Positions 1 through 7,400 of a stretch of DNA of 64,000 bases are shown piece by piece. The DNA is from an uncultured Prevotellaceae bacterium. Its GTDB lineage: Bacteria; Bacteroidota; Bacteroidia; Bacteroidales; Muribaculaceae. Where the stretch lies: positions 30,259 through 94,258 of the forward strand of contig CAMVPC010000008.1 in assembly GCA_947169265.1 (NCBI GenBank). The letters are read 5' to 3'. Below the pieces are notes generated by a model that made no database searches, had not been told where the DNA came from, and was given only the letters and a program-made list of their open reading frames with translations. The first letter of the stretch is position 1. Each line of letters starts with the position of its first letter. Made by a program: the position numbers and the translations under genes.

Positions 1-108
1 AAGGGTATCTACAACATGATGGGCCAGAAGGTTCGCGTTGCCGAGCCCGGACAGGTTTACATCATCAACGGCCAGAAGGTTATCCCCACTGAGACCATCA
101 GCGAGTAA
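1..108 (+). CDS. C-terminal end of a secreted protein (partial)
   Basis: Only the last 35 codons are in the window, ending in TAA at 106-108. The tail contains GIYNMMGQKV followed by a second GQVYIINGQKV-like strand. This two-strand pattern is typical of C-terminal sorting-type domains on secreted Bacteroidales proteins, and it resembles the T9SS-associated tails of other genes in this window. The upstream domains are outside the window, so the enzymatic function cannot be stated. The reading frame is open from base 1 and is followed by terminator-like hairpins. Confidence 0.7.
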   Translation, partial: KGIYNMMGQKVRVAEPGQVYIINGQKVIPTETISE

Positions 109-155
109 TACCGAGACCACGGAAATCACCGATTTCCGAAAGTAAACACCACAGG

Positions 156-204
156 GCGGCTTGAAACAATTCAGGCCGCTCTTCTTTTGTGCCAAGCACA
201 AAAG
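156..204 (+). terminator. Two consecutive terminator-like hairpins
   Basis: A 10-bp stem (156-165 with 170-179, one G-T wobble, loop ACAA) is followed by a T-rich run. A second perfect 9-bp hairpin lies at 184-192 with 196-204. They lie about 50 bases after the stop of the partial gene and probably end its transcript. Confidence 0.6.
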
Positions 205-264
205 AGCAAATCACTTCCTAACTCCTCAACGCTCACGGCACAACGCTCGAGGCTCATAGCTCAT

Positions 265-506
265 CCGCCGTTTGTGACCCCCTTCGGGGCTCCTGGTGAG
301 AGCGGACCGCTATCCCCACGCCACGCAGGCCTTCGGCCTACGCGCCGTGGGGTTTAATCCAAGTCAAGGCCGCTGGCCTTGGCACGCCTTCGGCGTTAGC
401 CTCTACACGCGCACGACTCACAGGTCGCAGCGAGGGGGTCGCCTCCGGCGACTGCGACGACCATGAGCGGAAGCCTATGACTATGGCATCGAGGCTCGTG
501 GCTCAT
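265..506 (+). repeat. Palindrome-rich repeat, copy 1
   Basis: This roughly 242-bp unit begins with CGCCGTTTGTGACCCCCTTC and contains several nested palindromes. These include CCCC-TT-CGGGG, a GTAGGCCGAAGGCCT-type stem, AAGGCC-GCT-GGCCTT, ACGCC-TTC-GGCGT, and GTCGCAG paired with CTGCGAC. The same unit starts again at 507 and at about 1695, and in inverted form at 1193. No credible gene is present. The density of hairpins is like REP/BIME elements mobilised by RAYT transposases, one of which lies at 1247. Confidence 0.75.
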
Positions 507-621
507 TCGCCGTTTGTGACCCCCTTCGGGGCTCCTGGTGAGAGCGGACCGCTATCCCCACGCCACGCAGGCCTTCGGCCTACGCGCCGTGGGGTTTAAT
601 CCAAGTCAAGGCCGCTGGCCT
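507..621 (+). repeat. Palindrome-rich repeat, copy 2 (5' part)
   Basis: This is a direct copy of the unit at 265, identical over the first roughly 110 bases. It includes the GTTTGTGAC end, the CCCCTTCGGGG hairpin and the AAGGCCGCTGGCCTT hairpin. Instead of continuing as copy 1 does, it runs into the 38-bp tandem array that starts at 622. Confidence 0.75.
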
Positions 622-887
622 TGGCACGCCTTCGGCGTTACGCCTGCGGTATCCGCTACTTGCCCACCCTCGGCGTTACTCCTGCGGTATCCGCTACATG
701 CACGCCTTTGGCGTTACGCCTGCGGTATCCGCTACTCGCCCACCCTCGGCGTTACGACTGCGGTATCCGCTACTGGCACGCCTTCGGCGTTACGACTGCG
801 GTATCCGCTACTGGCACGCCTTCGGCGTTACGACTGCGGTATCCGCTACTCGCACGCCTTCGGCGTTACGCCTGCAACTTCCTCGCC
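622..887 (+). repeat. 38-bp tandem repeat array (about 7 units)
   Basis: Units start at 622, 660, 698, 736, 774, 812 and 850, the last degenerate. Each holds a variant of GCACGCCTTCGGCGTTAC, which forms an ACGCC-TTC-GGCGT hairpin, followed by a conserved TGCGGTATCCGCTAC half. The units at 774 and 812 are identical; the others differ at a few positions. There are no spacers. Because 38 is not a multiple of 3, the array is open in several frames and produces false ORFs. A shorter 1.5-unit version is at about 1804-1870. Confidence 0.85.
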
Positions 888-1039
888 ATTCGCCCGTCTT
901 CAGCACACTTATGCGACAACATCTTGGCTCGCTTTAGGCGTTACTCGCCACGCATTGAGACTCGCGGCTCATGGCTCGGAGCTCATAGCCTTGGAGGCGT
1001 TTGCGTTCGTTAGGCATACACTGATACGAGCCCGGCAGG

Positions 1040-1193
1040 ACAAGACACGGGGCGGCTGTTCCCAGGCCGACGGCCTGGGCGGCCCCGAAGGGGGCGAACT
1101 GAATGAAACCCCACGGCGCGTAGGCCGGAGGCCTGCGTGGCGTGGGGGATAGAGCGTCCACCCGCTCAGCGAGCCCCGAAGGGGGTCACATAC
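1040..1193 (-). repeat. Palindrome-rich repeat, inverted copy
   Basis: Read on the minus strand from 1193, this starts GTATGTGACCCCCTTCGGGG and continues into the same ACGCAGGCC..GGCCTACGCG hairpin and CCGTGGGG block as the direct copies. It ends in further CCCAGGCCGTCGGCCTGGG-type stems. It lies immediately upstream of the transposase promoter, so the transposase is bracketed by head-facing-out copies of the repeat end (1193 and 1695). Confidence 0.75.
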
Positions 1194-1202
1194 GTTCAAA
1201 TA

Positions 1203-1234
1203 TTTGCTCATTAGAGAATAATCTTTTATATTTG
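1203..1234 (+). promoter_or_regulatory. Bacteroidetes-type promoter of the transposase
   Basis: TTTG at 1203-1206 and TATATTTG at 1227-1234 (TAnnTTTG) are separated by 20 bases, the expected spacing. The predicted transcript would start only a few bases before the ATG at 1247, so the message may be almost leaderless. Confidence 0.7.
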
Positions 1235-1246
1235 CAAGAAAAAGAT

Positions 1247-1693
1247 ATGAGTACCGTAAACGCAATCTACCACATCGTCATCAACACCAAATCAAGAAAG
1301 ATGACGCTGCCGCCCACGTCCTGCGACAGTCTCTACCGCTATATGGGTCGCGTAATAGCCAACAAAAACTGCATACTCTACTCAATAAATGGAATAGAGA
1401 ATCATGTCCATCTGCTCATCAACCTACATCCTACTGTATCCCTCGCCGACCTGGTGCGCGACCTGAAACTCTCCACAAGCCAGTGGATAAAGACTAATAT
1501 CAATCTTTTTCCCATGTTTGAGGGATGGGGAAAGGAATATGGGGCGTTCTCCTACGCACTGCGCGACCGTCAGATGGTGAGCAACTATATCGCCAATCAA
1601 CGGGAGCACCACAAGAGGGAAACCTTTGAGGAAGAATACCGCAAACATGTGGAGCGCGCCGGTCTCGAATGGAATGAATATAGGCTCACATGA
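1247..1693 (+). CDS. IS200/RAYT-type Y1 (HUH) transposase
   Basis: This 148-residue protein is a single-strand DNA tyrosine transposase of the IS200/IS605 TnpA or REP-associated (RAYT) kind. The HUH metal-binding pair is in NHVHLLINL. The catalytic tyrosine is most likely the one in VSNYIANQREHHK, followed by the usual F.EEY tail. The start at 1247 gives the family-typical N-terminus (MSTVNAIYHIV); the longer open frame back to 1142 runs into repeat DNA. The gene appears intact. It sits between inverted copies of a palindromic repeat, and no accessory TnpB or IscB gene is present. That favours a RAYT-like or minimal IS200 element, but the repeats' cleavage sites were not defined. Confidence 0.85.
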   Translation: MSTVNAIYHIVINTKSRKMTLPPTSCDSLYRYMGRVIANKNCILYSINGIENHVHLLINLHPTVSLADLVRDLKLSTSQWIKTNINLFPMFEGWGKEYGAFSYALRDRQMVSNYIANQREHHKRETFEEEYRKHVERAGLEWNEYRLT

Positions 1694-1694
1694 G

Positions 1695-2010
1695 CGTTTG
1701 TGACCCCCTTCGGGGCTCCTGGTGAGAGCGGACCGCTATCCCCACGCCACGCAGGCCTTCGGCCTACGCGCCGTGGGGTTTAATCCAAGTCAAGGCCGCT
1801 GGCCTTGGCACGCCTTCGGCGTTACGCCTGCAATATCCGCTACTCGCCCACCCTCGGCGTTAGCCTCTACACACGCACGACTCACAGGTCGCAGCGAGGG
1901 GGTCGCCTCCGGCGACTGCGACGACCATGGGCGGAAGCCCCCAGTGGAATAGGCCTTCTCGAATGCCTTTTCCACTGGGGGCACTCAAAGGGCACCCTCC
2001 GGGTGCTCAT
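1695..2010 (+). repeat. Palindrome-rich repeat, copy 3, with extra hairpins
   Basis: This repeats the unit from 265 (GTTTGTGACCCCCTTCGGGG onward), including a short 1.5-unit piece of the 38-bp repeat and the GTCGCAG..CTGCGAC palindrome. It is followed by a perfect 12-bp hairpin (CCCCCAGTGGAA at 1939 pairing with TTCCACTGGGGG at about 1969) and by GGGCACC-CT-CCGGGTGCTC. It lies between the transposase and the 3' end of parA. No gene is seen in it. Confidence 0.75.
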
Positions 2011-2041
2011 GGCCGACGGCTATGGCATCACGGCTCGTGGC

Positions 2042-2806
2042 TCATTTGTTTTTGTCGATGATTTCGCGGGCGAGTTGCATGTGGCTGCTGGCGCCGCGGC
2101 TGGTGGGGTCGTAGAGGATGACGGGGAGGCCGTGGCTGGGAGCCTCGCTGAGCTTGATGTTTCGCGGGATGACGGTATTGAAGACCATGTTAGCGAAGTG
2201 GCTCTTGAGTTCCTCGTAGATTTGGTTGGCCAGTCGCAGACGCGCGTCGTACATAGTGAGCAGGAAGCCCTCGATGGCGAGACCGGGGTTGAGCGCGCCC
2301 TTGATGATGCGAATGGTGTTGAGCAGTTTGCTGATACCCTCGAGGGCGAAATATTCGGCCTGAACGGGTATGATGACGCTGCGTGCGGCGGTGAGGGCGT
2401 TCACGGTAATGAGTCCCAGCGAGGGGCTGCAGTCGATGAAGATGAAGTCGTAAGCGGCATCGACGGCGTCGAGCGCGCGTCGCAGAACGCGTTCACGCTC
2501 GGTTTTGTTGATAAGGTCGAGTTCGGCACCCACGAGGTCGATGCGCGAGCCAAGTACGTCAAGGTTGTCGACGCAGGAATGTTGCAGGGCGCCGGCGACG
2601 GGGTACTCGTCGACGAGGCACTCGTAGATGGAGGAAGTCATCGACTTGGGGTCGATACCGAGTCCGCTGGTGGCATTGGCCTGCGGGTCGGCGTCGACGA
2701 GCAGCACTTTCTTGCCGAGCGTGGCGAGCGAAGCGGCGAGGTTGATGGCGGTGGTGGTTTTTCCCACGCCGCCCTTTTGGTTAGCTATGGCGATTATTTT
2801 ACTCAT
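2042..2806 (-). CDS. parA: ParA/Soj-type chromosome-partitioning ATPase
   Basis: This 254-residue P-loop ATPase belongs to the ParA/MinD superfamily and probably acts with ParB at parS sites in chromosome segregation. The deviant Walker A motif KGGVGKTT is at residues 11-18, the VDADPQ motif near 38, and a Walker B-like FIFIDCSP segment near 120. Full length and start are family-typical. In most Bacteroidales parB follows parA directly. Here the DNA downstream is repeat and transposase sequence, and no parB is in the window. It is transcribed away from the unknown gene at 3095. Confidence 0.92.
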   Translation of the reverse strand: MSKIIAIANQKGGVGKTTTAINLAASLATLGKKVLLVDADPQANATSGLGIDPKSMTSSIYECLVDEYPVAGALQHSCVDNLDVLGSRIDLVGAELDLINKTERERVLRRALDAVDAAYDFIFIDCSPSLGLITVNALTAARSVIIPVQAEYFALEGISKLLNTIRIIKGALNPGLAIEGFLLTMYDARLRLANQIYEELKSHFANMVFNTVIPRNIKLSEAPSHGLPVILYDPTSRGASSHMQLAREIIDKNK

Positions 2807-3013
2807 TGTAATAGATGTTTCGTTTAAGTGTCGCGGGCCGTTGTCGCCCGTTGCGAGTGCAAAGTAACTAATTATAATTCAATTTATCACCATTGCGCGC
2901 GGCGAAAAACGCGCCCATGTTAATAAATCGGTTGCGATTGTGAATAACGTGCCTTGCCGCAGGTAAAGGCGCGGGAAGGTGTTTGTTAAATATTGTTATA
3001 TTACCATACAAAA

Positions 3014-3046
3014 TTTGCATTTTACCATTTTGATATATTACCTTTG
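3014..3046 (+). promoter_or_regulatory. Bacteroidetes-type promoter of the gene at 3095
   Basis: TTTG at 3014-3017 and TACCTTTG at 3039-3046 are 21 bases apart, about 50 bases before the ATG at 3095. Confidence 0.65.
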
Positions 3047-3094
3047 TCCCACGGAAAGACACAAATAAGTACAACGATTAAACACACACTTATC

Positions 3095-3538
3095 ATGCAC
3101 ACCGAAGAAAAACGGATTACATCCACCAAGCTGCGTGACAACGAATTTGTGACGCTGTTCAACGAGACTCTCAAACTCATGGTTGACAACGGCGCGGCGG
3201 CACCGCGGCGCGAGGCAATACGCTTTGCGCTGGCCTGCGCGGCACCACGCTACGACGTGCAGTTCAAGCGTGCCTACGACGCCGTGGGGCGCGTGTTGCA
3301 CGGCAAACGGGCCGCCCTCAGCCGCGAGCGCCAGGCGATGTGGGAGGAGATGGCCGCGCGCGTGAAGATGCTCATGGAGGCCGGCGTGTCGCGCTCGCGC
3401 GCCGTGGACCACGTGTTGCAGCACTGCCGCGCGAGCCGCATCTACCTCGACCCGAAGTACGCCTACCGCTATAGCTATCGTGCCGCGCGCGAGCGCCGCG
3501 AGCGTTTGCTGCGACGGTTCACCTGTTCAGGTTCATAA
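3095..3538 (+). CDS. Small basic protein of unknown function
   Basis: This 147-residue protein is not recognised. It is mostly helical by composition and strongly Arg/Ala-rich in the C-terminal half (YRAARERRERLLRR near the end), so nucleic-acid binding is possible but unproven. There is no signal peptide or membrane segment. The ATG at 3095 is chosen because it follows a good promoter; the open frame extends back to 2993 but overlaps that promoter. The gene is divergent from parA and is followed by another unknown small gene. Confidence 0.7.
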   Translation: MHTEEKRITSTKLRDNEFVTLFNETLKLMVDNGAAAPRREAIRFALACAAPRYDVQFKRAYDAVGRVLHGKRAALSRERQAMWEEMAARVKMLMEAGVSRSRAVDHVLQHCRASRIYLDPKYAYRYSYRAARERRERLLRRFTCSGS

Positions 3539-3561
3539 AGTCTTTCGGCTTTATGAACCTG
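3528..3561 (+). terminator. Hairpin overlapping the stop codon
   Basis: A perfect 13-bp stem (3528-3540 with 3549-3561, loop TCTTTCGG) includes the TAA stop of the preceding gene. It lacks a clear T run, so it could be a terminator or a stabilising or processing hairpin between the two small genes. Confidence 0.45.
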
Positions 3562-3645
3562 AAGGTTATGGGTTAGCGGTTATAGGTTATAGAGAAACGA
3601 CTAAATCAATTTATCCTCAATTAAATCACAATTAAACAATTACTC

Positions 3646-4101
3646 ATGAACACACACTCACTTAAAATCAATGTCTCGCTCAGCGAGATACTGGATGCCG
3701 TGACGGCCGAAAGCGCCTGGCGGCACGCCCTCGACCCCACCGACGTGTACCTCACCCGCGACCAGGCACCGCTCATCGGGCGCAAGGCTCGCCAGGCCTA
3801 CAACGACCTGTGCGCGCGGTTGTCGGGCTACCTGGAGCTGAACAGCTTCAATCCCAACGTAAACGACCAGTACATCGTGCTGTGGCTGCGGTTGCGGCAA
3901 CGTCCGTCGTCGTGCCTGGGCGACGTGATGAAAGGCATCATCGTCGACGCCATCGCACAGTTTGCCCTGTCGAGTTTCTATGGTCGCCACGACAAGAAGA
4001 GCAAAGACGAGGACGTGTACCACCTGTCGTGGCGTCGCGCCTGCGCCCACATCGCGGTGTTGCTGGCGCGCGACGCCAACGGCCTGCCCTTGTTGCCGTG
4101 A
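3646..4101 (+). CDS. Small protein of unknown function
   Basis: This 151-residue protein has no signal peptide and a mixed helical composition. It starts with an IxVxLSEIL-like segment, has YLTRDQAPLIGRKARQAY in the middle, and ends in a helix-rich SWRRACAHIAVLLARD region. This order reminds me of short head-tail or tail-completion-like proteins of Bacteroidales prophages, but the resemblance is only an impression and no function is assigned. It lies 107 bases after the gene at 3095 and is followed by a strong terminator. Confidence 0.65.
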   Translation: MNTHSLKINVSLSEILDAVTAESAWRHALDPTDVYLTRDQAPLIGRKARQAYNDLCARLSGYLELNSFNPNVNDQYIVLWLRLRQRPSSCLGDVMKGIIVDAIAQFALSSFYGRHDKKSKDEDVYHLSWRRACAHIAVLLARDANGLPLLP

Positions 4102-4165
4102 GCGTCACGAAGACGGCTGTCGCCACACGACAGCGCGGTTCGCGCGCATCGTGCGAGCAAGAAAC

Positions 4166-4198
4166 GTCACCGGCAAAACGCATGATTTTGCCGGTGAC
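4166..4198 (+). terminator. Rho-independent terminator
   Basis: A perfect 13-bp stem (GTCACCGGCAAAA at 4166-4178 with its complement at 4186-4198, loop CGCATGA) is followed by a T-rich stretch near 4202-4209. It ends the small-gene unit before the long secreted-protein gene. Confidence 0.75.
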
Positions 4199-4219
4199 CC
4201 TATATTTTTCGGCAAAATG

Positions 4220-4251
4220 TTTGTGTATGTAATTATTATTAGTTATTTTTG
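4220..4251 (+). promoter_or_regulatory. Bacteroidetes-type promoter of the 1670-residue protein gene
   Basis: TTTG at 4220-4223 and TATTTTTG at 4244-4251 are separated by exactly 20 bases. It is about 170 bases before the ATG, so the gene has a long untranslated leader. No known riboswitch was recognised in the leader, and apart from this promoter and the terminator nothing else was seen in 4102-4420. Confidence 0.65.
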
Positions 4252-4420
4252 CAAGATATTGCAAGATTACTACCTTTTTTAGCGTAATTTTATTACATAA
4301 ACAAGCAATAAACGTGCAAGCCTAATGTTGTCTCACGGGTGCGACCTTGTCCCGATTAGAAAACATCAATTCCCAACGGAATTACATAATAACAATTCAT
4401 TTATTCACAAATTTAACCCA

Positions 4421-7400
4421 ATGATTATGGCTAAACTACTTGACAAATGGCTATCGCGCCTACTGATGGCGTTGATAGCGATGGCCGTGGGCGTGCCGCT
4501 GACGCATGCCACCGTCACGCTCACGCCGGGCGACGGCACAACGTATAACACTAACCGCGAAGTCGTCATCACCATTCCCACCGGCGTGACCGTGACGGTG
4601 ACCATCGACGGCGAGCCCGTGGAGGTGCTCAACAACGGCACCGACAGCTACATCGTGCTGCCTTACGGCAACAACGGCGGCGTGGAGGGACACACTGTGG
4701 TCGTGACGCCCAGCGAGGGCGATCCCGTCACCGCCACCTTCACCTTCATGCCGAATCCCGGCAAGGAGACACACTGGACGACGGTGTGGGACGAGCCCGA
4801 TCTGCTCACCTATAGCTCGAAGCCCTTCTTCTTTGGCGACCTGAATGATAAGGAGGTGCGCGCGATGAGCATCAAGCCCGCCGGCGAGAACGCCGCGAGC
4901 ACCACCCACGTGGCTACCTATGAGACGGCAGCGGCGACGACCAACACCACGTTGACCGGTCGCTACGACGTGACGCTGCCTTACAACAGCACGGCCGACA
5001 TGTACTCAATCACCAAAGTCGAAGGCGTGGACCACGGCTACCACATCAAGTCGTTTATCACCGGCAAGTACCTTGTGTTCAACGGTACGCCCTATCTGCA
5101 AGACAGCGACGAGCCCGCCATCGTGTATATGCTCAGCAACCACGAGGGCTTCTACGGCTTCCTCGACATGTATCCCCGCGAGGATGGCGTTGACCACTAC
5201 GACGAAGGAGACCAGACCATCATGCGCGCCATCTACTACGACGTGGATTACCGCAAGTTCATGGCCTACAACGAGGCCGAGGCGATGGCCCGCGAACACG
5301 ACGGGCACTCCACCCGCATGGTGTATCTCTTCTACCAGACCGACGAGAAACCCGCGGCTCCCGTCTTCAGCGAGCCCGAGGACGCCGCGTTGCGCTATGG
5401 CACCAGGGTGGAAATCACCAACTCGGCCACTTATAGCGACAATTACTTGAGCGTTTACACAGCCGATACCACCGACCCGACGGTGCTGGGCGGCGCTTAC
5501 CGCTTCAACTATAAGGACTTCATCGAAATTGAAGACCGCCATGAGGGTTATAAGGGCAATGAGCCTTACATGACCGGCACCTTCCCCACGCTCGAGGGCA
5601 CCCTCACACTGCGTGCCGTGAACGCTGTGGGCTACCTCTACAGCGACGAGACCACAGTACACTACAGCTGCATCCCGCAAGAGCCTTACAGCTTTGTGCA
5701 AGTGACGAGCGCCGACCAGCTCGTGGCCGGCAAGCGCTACCTTGTGGTGGCCACCACCCACGACAAGGACGGCGACTATCACAACATCATGGGCGCTCTC
5801 ACGAGAGGTGAAGACGCACGATTCAACTCCGATGAATTTGATATTCCCGCAAGCGGCATCATCGACCTGGAACCGTGGTACTATCCCGAGCCTTATATCC
5901 TGGGTGGCAGTGCCGGCGCGTGGACCTTCACCGACAACACCTACGGCAAATATGTGGGCGCGACGACCTACGAGATTCCCGGCACCGGAGGAATGACCCG
6001 CGTCGTTCCCGTGCTGAACGACAATACCGCCGCGCCGTTCAGTATCACGCTGAACAACGACAACACTGTGGTGCTTGACTTCGGCAGCGCTGTGGGGCAA
6101 CTCACCTTGAACAGCAAGGGCGCGTTCATGTATGGCGACCCCGACGGCAACGACGACCTGCTTTACATGCGACTCTTTGTGGAGAAGCCCGCCGGCATGC
6201 CCGAACTCAGTCTTGCCGACGGCACCATCTACACCGTGTATAACGGCAGCCAGACGAATGTGACCATCACGGCCACCGACGGCTCGAGCGCCGTGAGTTA
6301 CCGTGTGAACGGCGGCGAGACGCAAACGGCATCAAGCCCCGCCACGGTGACGTTGCCCGAAATGAGCAACTACACGGGCGTGACCCTCGAGGCCTGGAGC
6401 GTGAACAACGGTGTCGAGAGCGCGCACGCCACGGCGACCTATACCTACGTAACGCCGATTACCGAGGAGATGGCCTACACGCGCTATCCCAACGACCTGA
6501 ATCAGCCTTACACGTTGCTGGTTCCCGGGCGCGTGGTCACTATCGGCGCCGACCCCAGTGCCGACGACAATCAGACGAACAAGTTCTTCTCGGCCGTTCC
6601 GGTGGGCAAGACCCACGGCGAGAGCGACCTGGTGAACGAGAACGTCAATCCGGCTTCGCGCGGTGTGAGTGTGTACCAATTCTCAGGTTACAACCTCAAG
6701 ACCATCAACACCCTGCCGGGCGCCACCTTCGACGAGTTCACGCTTGAGGAGGCCACCGGAGAAGACGCCTTCTACTTGCGTTCGCGCCATGTGAACGACA
6801 ACAAAGAGACGCTGTACCTCCAGGTGACCTACAACGCGACCGCAGGCGAGGGACAACTGTCTTACGGCACCACGCCTCAAGCGCTCTACTTCAAGGGCAA
6901 TAACGTGAATGAGCACTTGCTCATCAGCAATTACCCGCTTCCGGCCCAAGGCGAGAGCGACCCCTACAGCGGCACCCGCGCGACGCTCACCTTCAACGTC
7001 GACAGCCAGGAATATAGCGCCAACACCGGCCACAACATTTCGTTGCCCTGCCTCTATGTCAAGTCTCCGATACCCGGCCTGCCGACGCTCAATCCGAGCA
7101 CCACGCAGCACATCAATCCCGAATCGGGCCAGAAGACCCAAGCCATGCACACCGGCACCGGAGGCGCCTATGTGGTGTATCTCACCCAAGAGGAATATGA
7201 CCAATTGGTGGCCACGCTCATGAGCGAGGACCGCATCGACGCGTCGTGCTACCACATCTCGGCCTCGAGCAGCGAGTATGTCAACGTGCCCACCGACAAG
7301 AGCACGAAGTACTATGTGGCGAGCGTGAGCGAGTTTGGTATCATGAGCGACATGATCACTGTGGAATACCTCTACACCGACGTGGTGGTGCCCATGCCCA

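Noticed and set aside
622..887. CRISPR array
   Set aside because: The 38-bp units are directly adjacent, with no unique spacers between them, and no cas genes are nearby.
538..1265. Several open frames in all phases (up to 204 residues) in the repeat region
   Set aside because: They are made by the 38-bp repeat and palindromes, show no domain, and read the same repeat in different frames.
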